Made by a program: the position numbers and the translations under genes. From positions 29,292,764-29,356,763 of the forward strand of contig NC_090129.1 of assembly GCF_040581485.1 (NCBI RefSeq): DNA of 64,000 nt, read 5' to 3'. A model generated the notes under the pieces. That model saw only the letters and a program-made list of their open reading frames with translations. It was not told the DNA's origin and did not search any database. The DNA is from Linepithema humile. Taxonomy: Eukaryota > Arthropoda > Insecta > Hymenoptera > Formicidae. Shown piece after piece: positions 26,933-35,349 of the stretch; position 1 is the first letter of the stretch, and the number at the start of each line of letters is the position of its first letter.

Positions 26933-28074
26933 AAAAAGGTGGTCAAGCACCGATTGATTTGATTGATAAAATTGTGCAACCTAAAAAATTTCCACCCTTA
27001 ATCTTAAATGGTTACTGGTTGAAAGATGGAAATGCAACTTTGTGCAATGACGGTGAAAAAGGTAATTCAGTTTACCCTATTTTTAAATAATTTTGTTTAC
27101 ACTACGTTTATAGAACGCAATTGAATATTTAAGTTTTTCTTTGTCAGCAACAATTTTTTTAAATGGTGATAGAATTCCGTCGACGGTATTTGGGGGACCG
27201 CTTATAAATGACGAATATGAATTTCATAACGCACATTTTCACTGGGGGGAGGATAATTGTAGAGGTGCTGAACACACTATAAATGGTACTTGGTAAGGAT
27301 GTATTACCCACATCCACCTATGATCAGTTTAAGATAAAAATTATTGAATTCAAATTCAATGTAGGTTTTCTATGGAATGCCACGTAGTAAACTGGAATCG
27401 AAAATATCTCACCTTTGAAGAATGTTTAAAACACCGAGATGGTCTTTGCATATTAGCTTATCTGTTTCTGGTATGGTTATTTTTATATAATTATATTGTA
27501 TCTTATTTTTATCTGTTATAAATAAATTTCTTATAGGTTCAACCAGGATCTTGTCAATGGAGTAACATCAGATTTGAAAAAATTTCCGAAAATTTAAAGT
27601 ATATTCAAAATGCTGGATCAGAGATAAAAATTCCGTCAAGTTAATATTCAACAGAAATTTATATGGTATAATATTTATAAATTTAATTATATTCGTTTAA
27701 TTTTCAGATTCTTTATCTTGGATGCGAAAAGCAACAGAGTGTCCGAATTATTATACATATCAGGGATCTTATAATATGAGTTTTTATTATCCGGAATGCG
27801 TTACGTGGATTGTATTTCCAATCATTATTCCTATACAAGCTTGTCAAGTAAGTTATTTATGCAGAATGTATTGCAGAAAGTATTAATTAAAGATTTTGTA
27901 AAATAATTATTATTATCGCAATTAAACCACAAATATTTCACACTTAACTAATATCAGAATTTTTAGCTTAATGAATTTCGAAAACTAAAAAACAAGAAGA
28001 GCAACTTTATAAAATCGAATTGGAGAGACATTCAACTTTTACGAGGACGACGAATATTTTTAGCTGTCTCTTAA
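26933..28074 (+). CDS. Alpha-carbonic anhydrase-like protein with intact His triad but altered active-site floor
   Basis: Exons: 26933-27061, 27148-27292, 27365-27470, 27537-27639, 27708-27847 and 27967-28074 (TAA 28072-28074); 5' exon(s) with the start codon are not found, and the first block starts in phase 1. Landmarks are GGQAPIDL, FGGPL, NAHFHWG, GAEHT, CHVVNWN, YYTYQGS and CVTWIV. His94, His96 and His119 are all present, so zinc binding is possible. The proton-shuttle position in NDGEK is Glu instead of His64. The conserved GSLTxPP segment, which supplies Thr199, reads GSYNMSFYYPE, one residue longer and without that Thr. Activity would therefore be low or changed. All splice sites and frames are intact. 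The C-terminus is unusually basic. Confidence 0.78.
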
Positions 28075-28303
28075 CAAGCATTTATGCATTTTATCTAAAA
28101 ATTAGGTGAATTATTTTAGATTTTTAAACTCTTTGTGAAAATATAACTAAAATTATTGATAAGATTTTGCAATTTATGCAAAATTTAATAATCTTTTAAA
28201 TAAATTATAAATTTGTATATTATAACAACATGAGTAAATTTAAATTTATTGATTTATTGTTATTTTATTATTTTATTTTATTAGAGATATATAATCACAT
28301 GTG

Positions 28304-29956
28304 TTATATCTCCTGTTTATTCAACTTATTAAATCTATTAAGAGAATCAATACTGGCGCAAGCTCGTTCTATCGCTTCTTCTAAAGCTTTATATATACGA
28401 GTAAATAATATTTCTCGATAAGGCTGTTTTAAGTTGGAATTTTCTTTTTCTTTTTTCACCCGTATAATTGGTAAGGATCGATCGATTAACTTTTCGTTTT
28501 GTGCTTCCTGCAAGTTATTATTGGATCTTTGCAATAAGGGTGTTGATTTTTGTCGAGCGACATCCATCGATATTACAGGCTCTATCAAACTGCTTTTCTT
28601 CGCCAATTCACTCTCATCTTCAAAAATATTCGCGAAAGCACATAACGCATTATACGCAGCGTCATACTTATTTTGAGAGATAAAGAGATCGTTTTGCAAA
28701 AGTTGCATCTTGTCAGCCAGCTCTAAAGATTCGCTGTGCTCTACATTAGTTATAATTTCCTTGATAATCGAATATATCGCCGAGTCACGAATGCAACGAT
28801 CCAGATATTCGTCGATCTTTCGATAATTGATTAATTCTGCGCTTTGCGTATCATTTGAACAGCCCCAAAAGCGAAATTCAAACGCCGACAAACTCAATCT
28901 CGGTTCAGTGACGAATCGCCAGGATTCAGTAAAGATTCCGCGACTGCTATGTCGAAACCACACTTTGATCCTTACAATTTGTCCGGGAAGTATAAGTCCG
29001 TTTGTTTTATTGAAGAAGAATGGGCTGCCGTGTATCTCGAAGGACATGTTGTTTGACTGAAAGGACGAGTTTCGCCAATAATAGACAATAACGCGGTTTC
29101 CTTTATTCTCCAAGACAATCTCTTTCTCGACTCGTTTACCTATTTCACTCGAAAAAATTAGTGACCACGTGATGGAATCGATGTCTTTTGATTTTGTGTT
29201 GAATAGAGATTTTTGCCAGACAAATTCGCGATCTTGGATCTTCAAGACTATCATCTGATCGGCATCCTTGAACAACTCTTCTTCAGGCTCTGAGATAGTT
29301 ATGGGAGGAATTCGTAACAATGGCTTCTTCTTTTGAAAAGAAGCGCGTCCTTGAACGATTAAAGTTGCCATTTCTGGTTTTTTGGGCAACAGTAATGCAA
29401 TTTCTTCAGCCAATTCGAGTTTACGCGTCTTCAGATATTCGCTACGTTCCCAGGATTCTTTTTTGGCTTTAACCGCAATAAGATCCCGCTCCTTTGCTAT
29501 TAAGTCCGGTAATCCAACCTGCATTAAATCCGGAGGAAGATTCAGATCCTTTCTTGTGGCAGTGAGCGATATTTGCGGCAGACAAGCGTTGCCGCGATCT
29601 GGCAGGAATTCGGGTGTTCTCCAAAATTCCGGTCCACCGCGATATTTATCGCCGATTACGGGTACCGGTATGGCCGCGTGTTCCATCAAATTTTTCATCT
29701 CAACGAAGGCACGAAATCTTTCCGAGGAACTCTGTAGCTGATCAGCGTGCGACCGACCGGTAGCAAATTCAATGCGGCGTGTCTGCTTCTTTCGATCGCC
29801 GAGCCATTTTTTCCAATTTACAAGACGATGATCTTCCGAAAAGACTGTATCCTTGGAGAGAGGATGATCCCTAGTTGTTACAAGTTGCTTGCTAGTCCTT
29901 TTCCAAGTTCGAGGTTTGTCTGATTTACCAATTTTCCGCGCATAATCCATTTCCAA
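28304..29956 (-). CDS. MYCBP-associated protein (MYCBPAP)-like, single exon
   Basis: One uninterrupted frame of 550 codons from ATG at 29956 to the stop at 28306-28304. The N-terminal third carries a pattern I recognise from the MYCBPAP family: a W-x-x-W-L block near residue 50, ATGRSHADQL, ME.AAIPVP, and YRGGPEFWRTPEF. The middle (about residues 220-390) alternates hydrophobic and polar segments like an Ig-type beta domain (ENKGNRVIVYYWRNSSF, PGQIVRIKVWFRHSSRGIF). The C-terminus is helical and charged. The family is linked to MYCBP binding and is testis/cilium-associated in vertebrates. Vertebrate members are longer (about 900 residues), so this is a short version. Several TTTATT hexamers just past the stop (about 28244-28265) are minus-strand AATAAA signals. 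Lack of introns contrasts with all neighbours. Confidence 0.7.
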   Translation of the reverse strand: MEMDYARKIGKSDKPRTWKRTSKQLVTTRDHPLSKDTVFSEDHRLVNWKKWLGDRKKQTRRIEFATGRSHADQLQSSSERFRAFVEMKNLMEHAAIPVPVIGDKYRGGPEFWRTPEFLPDRGNACLPQISLTATRKDLNLPPDLMQVGLPDLIAKERDLIAVKAKKESWERSEYLKTRKLELAEEIALLLPKKPEMATLIVQGRASFQKKKPLLRIPPITISEPEEELFKDADQMIVLKIQDREFVWQKSLFNTKSKDIDSITWSLIFSSEIGKRVEKEIVLENKGNRVIVYYWRNSSFQSNNMSFEIHGSPFFFNKTNGLILPGQIVRIKVWFRHSSRGIFTESWRFVTEPRLSLSAFEFRFWGCSNDTQSAELINYRKIDEYLDRCIRDSAIYSIIKEIITNVEHSESLELADKMQLLQNDLFISQNKYDAAYNALCAFANIFEDESELAKKSSLIEPVISMDVARQKSTPLLQRSNNNLQEAQNEKLIDRSLPIIRVKKEKENSNLKQPYREILFTRIYKALEEAIERACASIDSLNRFNKLNKQEI

Positions 29957-30084
29957 AATATTTTTTTAACTTGCAATTTCAAACGCTAAATATCTTATCT
30001 CTTTAAATGAGAATTGAAACAAATTATTATTCAAAGTATTATTCACAATTGCATTTTCCATATTAATTTTTCTTTGCTTTCTAT

Positions 30085-30190
30085 AAAAATATATTTTGAC
30101 AGTTCATATTTAAATGGTTGTCAAGGCAATATTGATCATGTGCAAAAAATATATTTTGACAGTTTATATTTAAATGGTTGTCAAGGCAAT
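30085..30190. repeat. Two 46-bp direct copies at 60-bp spacing
   Basis: A 46-bp segment (30085-30130) recurs at 30145-30190 with about one difference. Each copy contains TTGACAG and TTGTCAA as a small inverted repeat flanking an AT-rich loop. Confidence 0.85.
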
Positions 30191-30991
30191 TATGATTAGC
30201 AATTTATAAATGTTTCTATGACAATTGTTTACATTTCCTCAAGCTGTCAAGTTGTATTCAAATAAAAAAAGAGTTTAAAAATATGTAAAAAATTAGGGCG
30301 TTTATTATAAATTTTTTTGCAAAATTATTTAGATATTTTTTACTTGTATATTTTTTCTTAATTTAAACAATTAGTTTATCTTGTATAAAATTCAATTTTT
30401 TATAACTTTCTTGAAAGCAACTGTTTGTTGAATGTGGAAATTCTAGGATGGAACTCTATCGAACTCACGCTGTCTTGCGTAACTTTTGCGGATATACTCG
30501 TAAAAATCTCATACAGATACACACGCGTTTTGAATAACTTTCTAGAGAAAGAATATCTAGAGAAACTAGATGCGCGAGTCGGATTTGCTGGCAAATGACT
30601 ATTTCTTTCTTGTCAGATATCCGTATATCCACGATACATATCATACATACGTAAGCGCGCGATAAAAACTTATTAAGATTTTTCCTCGTCAAAACAGGCT
30701 GCTTATGTGCAAACGTAAGAAATTTTTGTCTGTTGCAAAATTTTAATAATATTATTTTAACGTCACATATTATCATACTTAATTAGATAAATTATGCATA
30801 TATTTAGAGAAGAATAATGTAGATTTAGAACGCTGAATAATATATATGAATAAAAATTGAGCTTTTCGAAGCCGACAAATCGTAAAATCGGAAATATGAA
30901 GTCTATTCTGCATGCCTGAGACGATGTCCGCATCGGAGTCCGCTCTGGGACAACATCAAGAAGCAGAATATAGAACTGTCGCTAGCTGAAT
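30191..30991. other. Intergenic stretch before the Helitron-like element
   Basis: AT-rich and without a recognisable gene. Around 30903-30980 an imperfect inverted repeat pairs TCTATTCTGC with GCAGAATATAGA around a GC-richer loop; it has too many bulges for a microRNA precursor call. Confidence 0.4.
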
Positions 30992-31069
30992 TCTCTTAAA
31001 AAAGGCATGAAAGATCGATACTAGAAATAAATTAATTTACAGAGAAAGGGTACGAAAGAATTTTGTAGT

Positions 31070-31485
31070 TAATTCAACCATAATTTTGTAGTTGGATCGA
31101 CCATAATCCATTGTGGTAGATCCAACCATAATTTTATAGTTGGATTGACCATAATCCATTGTGGTAGATCCAACCATAATTTTATGGTTAATTCAACCAT
31201 AATCCATTATGGTAGATCCAACCATAATTTTATGGTTAATTCAACCATAATCCATTATGGTACATCCAACCATAATTTTATGGTTAATTCAACCATAATC
31301 CATTGTGGTAGATCCAACCATAATTTTATAGTTGGATCGACCATAATCCATTGTGGTAGATCCAACCATAATTTTATGGTTAATTCAACCATAATAGATT
31401 ATGATAGATCCAACCATAATTTTATGGTTAATTCAACCATAATCCATTATGGTAGATCCAACCATAATGTTATGGTTAATTTTTG
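31070..31485. repeat. 48-bp minisatellite, first block
   Basis: About nine units of 48 bp built from CCATAAT...ATTATGG near-palindromes joined by GATCCAACC or TTCAACC. Because 48 is a multiple of three, the array is open in several frames on both strands and encodes an apparent 16-residue repeat (TIIHCGRSNHNF). I regard that openness as a by-product. Confidence 0.92.
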
Positions 31486-31771
31486 GCAGGGTATCGAGAG
31501 AACTTTCAATCCTTCCAGGCGGTTTTTCGAAATTCCTAAATTTTTGAAAATGTTTGAAACCGAGTAGCTAGGTCGCTGCGTCTCGTTGAGACAAGCAACT
31601 TTGGTCTTATGTACATATAACGGACAACGAATATTTACGGAGTTATTGCTCTTTATATGATATCGTGGCCTATAACTCGGAAACTATACGAGATAGAAGA
31701 TCGGACCATAAGACCATATTGGCAGGGTATCGAGAGATCTTTCACTCCTTCCAAGCGGTTTTTCGAAATTC
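31486..31771. repeat. Spacer block with a duplicated 50-bp flank
   Basis: This block interrupts the 48-bp minisatellite. A segment of about 50 bp containing GGCAGGGTATCGAGAGA and GGTTTTTCGAAATTC occurs at both edges (about 31486-31536 and 31720-31771), so the block probably forms part of a larger repeat unit about 234 bp long. Confidence 0.8.
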
Positions 31772-32545
31772 TTATGGTTAATTCAACCATAATAGATTAT
31801 GGTACAGCCAACCATAATTTTATGGTTAATTCCAAAATAATGGATTATGGTAGATCCAACCATAATATTATGGTTAATTCAACCATAATGGATTATGGTA
31901 GATCCAACCATAATTTTATAGTTGGATCGACCATAATCCATTGTGGTAGATCCAACCATAATTTTATGGTTAATTTAACCATAATGGATTATGATAGATC
32001 CAACCATAATTTTATGGTTAATTCAACCATAATCCATTGTGGTAGATCCAATCATAATTTTATAGTTAGATCGACCATAATCCATTGTGGTAGATCCAAC
32101 CATAATTTTATAGTTGGATCGACCATAATCCATTGTGGTAGATCCAACCATAATTTTATAGTTGGATCGACCATAATCCATTGTGGTAGATCCAACCATA
32201 ATTTTATAGTTGGATCGACCATAATCCATTGTGGTAGATCCAACCATAATTTTATAGTTGGATCGACCATAATCCATTGTGGTAAATCCAACCATAATTT
32301 TATAGTTGGATCGACCATAATCCATTGTGGTAAATCCAACCATAATTTTATAGTTGGATCGACCATAATCCATTGTGGTAGATCCAACCATAATTTTATA
32401 GTTGGATCGACTATAATCCATTGTGGTAGATCCAACCATAATTTTATGGTTAATTCAACCATAATGGATTATGATAGATCCAACCATAATTTTATCGTTA
32501 ATTCAACCATAATCCATTATGGTAGATCCAACCATAATTTTATGG
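31772..32545. repeat. 48-bp minisatellite, second block
   Basis: About sixteen units of the same 48-bp repeat. The central units (about 32050-32420) are almost identical to one another, indicating recent homogenisation, whereas outer units are more diverged. Confidence 0.92.
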
Positions 32546-33415
32546 GTTATTAGGACGAAATGGTTTAGTAATTATTACCAAATATTTGGTAATTAGGACA
32601 AAATGATTTAGTAATTCATACCAAATATTTGGTAATTAGGACAAAATGATTTAGTAATTATTACCAAATATTTAGTAATTAGGACGAAATTATTTAGTTA
32701 CCATTACCAAATATTTGGTAATTAGGACGAAATTATTTAATTCCCATTACCAAATATTTGGTAATTAGGACGAAATGATTTAGTTCCCATTGCCAAATAT
32801 TTGGTAATTAGTACGAAATAATTTAGTTCCCATTACCAAATATTTGGTAATTAGGACAAAATGATTTAGTTCCCATTACCAAACATTTGATAATTAGGAC
32901 GAAATAATTTAGTTCCCATTACCAAATATTTGGTAATTAGGACGAAATGATTTAGTTCCCATTATAAATTTCGTCCTAATTACCAAATATATGGTAATAG
33001 GAACTAAATCACTTCGTCCTAATTACCAAATATTTGGTAATAATTACCAAATCACATCGTCCTAATTACCAAATATTTGGTAATAATTACCAAATCACAT
33101 CGTCCTAATTACCAAATATTTGGTAATAATTACCAAATCACATCGTCCTAATTACCAAATATTTGGTAATAATTACCAAATCACATCGTCCTAATTACCA
33201 AATATTTGGTAATAATTACCAAATCACATCGTCCTAATTACCAAATATTTGGTAATAATTACCAAATTACATCGTCCTAATTACCAAATATTTGGTAATA
33301 ATTACCAAATCACATCGTCCTAATTACCAAATATTTTGTAATAATTACCAAATCACATCGTCCTAATTACCAAATATTTGGTAATAATTACCAAATCACA
33401 TCGTCCCCATTACCA
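32546..33415. repeat. Palindrome-based minisatellite with an orientation switch
   Basis: Units of roughly 45-48 bp centre on the perfect palindrome TTACCAAATATTTGGTAA. Left of about 32965 the units read in the order GGACGAAAT-GATTTAGTTCCC; to the right the order is reversed and complemented (CACATCGTCC spacers). The two half-arrays can therefore pair with each other as well as within each unit. Confidence 0.9.
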
Positions 33416-33426
33416 AAACGCTTCTC

Positions 33427-33470
33427 CAGTGCAGTATCCAGCAAAATGGCGGCCACTGGATACTGCACTG
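33427..33470. other. Perfect 15-bp stem-loop inside the Helitron-like element
   Basis: CAGTGCAGTATCCAG (33427-33441) is the exact reverse complement of CTGGATACTGCACTG (33456-33470), with a 14-nt GC-richer loop. It lies just after the second minisatellite and is not in the short element copy at 26368. Role unknown. Confidence 0.85.
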
Positions 33471-33852
33471 AGTGAGACGAAATGGGAACGCAGCCATAGT
33501 TTGATAGTTTGATAGCGAAGGTTATTTTGACGGTTATTTAAAGTAAAAAAAAATTATCTAAATATTTAGATTTCCTAATTATTAAATCATTATAATAAGT
33601 GCGCGCGCGCAGCGCGCGCCTGTATTGTTCTAGTAAGTGTAAAAATCATCTTATCGATAATGTTTGATATCGATAAGTTGTGCGAATTGAAGCAAAGTTG
33701 ACGTAACGCGTGCTCAAAGTAATTAAAAAAATTTATAATTATATCGTATCGGTATGAATTCTTTGTCAGGTGCGATATGCATAAATTAAAGTAGCTTTGT
33801 TTATATAATCGGAATATTTTACATTATACATAATTAATTATATCTTAATTAG

Positions 33853-35134
33853 ATATGCATGAAAATAGTGAAGAAATGGTTAAATTAATACAACAGTTGG
33901 CTCACACTAATGGCAAACTAAAATCGCCGATCAATTTAAATATTAGCGAAATGAAAGTCGTGAAATTAAATCCTTTACAATGGTTTAATTATAACGTTAT
34001 GCCGAAGAAATTGAAACTAACCAATACTGGACACACTGGTAAAAAATGAGATTTGTTTACACAACCAATTTAAAAAAAAATAATTGTATCTATTTTCATA
34101 GTGATTCTGAGCACAAAATCGCATGCAGAACGGCCGTATTTGTGCGGTGGCCCTTTCGCTGGCAATTATGTCTTTTCGCAGATACATTTTCATTGGGGTA
34201 AAACTGATATGAGTGGTAGCGAACACTACGTCGACGGTGGAAGGTTTTATTTTTATTTTCTGTTCGTAGATCACATCCTTTTTTTAGTTTAAACGTACTT
34301 ATTTGTAGCATGCCTATGGAATTACACGCGGTACATTATAAAAGCAATTATGAAACTCAAGAAGCAGCTTTTCGCGAAAATGGTGGTGTCGTAATTTTAG
34401 TATATTTATTTCAGGTATCAGAAATTGATCTTTATTTAAAAAAAATTAATTCTTTTATATAATATTTCTATCGTCACACTTTCCTCTTTATTGTTTTTTT
34501 TGTTTTTTAATATTTTCTAAAATATGTGATTTTAGACATGAAATAGGAGTATATGCTTATAGTTCAGGAAGTAATGTGTATATATTGAGAATAATATTGT
34601 ACACAGCTCCAAGCAGCCCCTAACCCACTTTTCGACGATATTATAAGAGCATTATGTTTTGTCCAAGCGGCTCACTCTTCCGTCCGTTTAGTGCCTTTTC
34701 CTCTAACAAACATTATACGATGCTTTCAACGTGATTACTTCGTTTACTGGGGTTCCGTGATAATGACAAGTATCAGAAATTGTGTACTTTGGTTAATAAG
34801 TAGAGAACCATTAGGAATATCCATCGAGCAAGTAAGTAGAAAGGACAAAATGATTGATAAACGGTCTAAACAATAATTAAATAAAATACGATTGTGCTAT
34901 GTAATTAGTTTATCTCGCAAACTCGATTTTACTTTCAAGGCTGCGGAGTTCCGCACACTGTACGATGAACACAAAGTGCCAATTTTGACAAATTGTCATC
35001 CATTGCAAGATAAGGGTGATAGAAACGTTTTTCACGTATGTCCTAGTGGATCTAGATATGCGACACTTCTGCGCATTCCGCATAATTTCAGTGATCCTTG
35101 TATTCAGAATGATGATGGCAATGATGAACAATGA
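33853..35134 (+). CDS. Alpha-carbonic anhydrase-like protein, His triad and His64 present, Thr199 replaced
   Basis: Exons: 33853-34038, 34102-34243, 34309-34414, 34607-34831 and 34940-35134 (TGA 35132-35134). The first block may be preceded by a tiny start exon 33754-33769 (ATG, five codons plus one base, then GTGCGA), which fits the phase; otherwise translation could start at the ATG at 33855. Landmarks are KSPINL, NTGHTG (His64), CGGPF, QIHFHWG (His94, His96), GSEHY, MELHAVHY (His119) and EFRTLY. The zinc site and proton shuttle are complete. The GSLTxPP motif reads GSVIMTS, putting Ile at position 199, and the CVTWIV strand reads CVLWLI. No signal peptide is seen. The 225-bp fourth exon has exactly the length of the matching exon in the minus-strand copy. 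Frames and splice sites are intact. Confidence 0.8.
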
Positions 35135-35180
35135 TGCACTGGTTATATTATATATTGCTTGTCATTGAAACTTATAAATC

Positions 35181-35274
35181 CAATATTACAATTATTATTT
35201 ATAATTATAAAATATATATAAAGTAAAGATAACAATATTACAATTATCATTTATAATTATAAAATATATATAAA
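35181..35274. repeat. Two 42-bp direct copies, 52-bp period
   Basis: AT-rich 42-bp copies at 35181-35222 and 35233-35274 differ at one base. They lie between the converging 3' ends of the fourth carbonic anhydrase and the next minus-strand gene, so they fall in a 3'UTR or spacer. Confidence 0.85.
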
Positions 35275-35349
35275 TTGTGTGCAAGAAGCGTCTAGAAACT
35301 GTTTCTTCTTAAATTATTAATATTTTAATTTCTTTTAAAGCTGTTACAT

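Larger units (their letters stand above)
30992..33633 (+). mobile_element. Helitron-like element carrying two minisatellites
   Basis: The left end shares CTCTTAAAAAAGGCATGAAAG with the short copy at 26368, and follows AAT. The right end shares a 140-bp segment (about 33497-33637) with that copy, ending in the GC hairpin and CTAG at 33630-33633, followed by T. The interior is filled by a 48-bp minisatellite (about 31070-31485 and 31772-32545), a spacer block between them, and a second minisatellite based on a perfect palindrome (32546-33415). No Rep/helicase gene is present, so it is non-autonomous. Insect elements of this kind often hold central tandem repeats. Confidence 0.75.

Noticed and set aside
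30895..30985. Possible microRNA hairpin
   Set aside because: The inverted repeat has several bulges and a large loop, and matches no microRNA seed I know.
31145..32553. Long repeat-encoded open frames on both strands
   Set aside because: They arise because a 48-bp minisatellite without stops is read in several frames; strands mirror one another and no start, promoter or codon bias supports translation.
31070..33415. CRISPR-like regular repeats
   Set aside because: The repeats are contiguous tandem units with no unique spacers, in a eukaryotic genome, inside a Helitron-like element.
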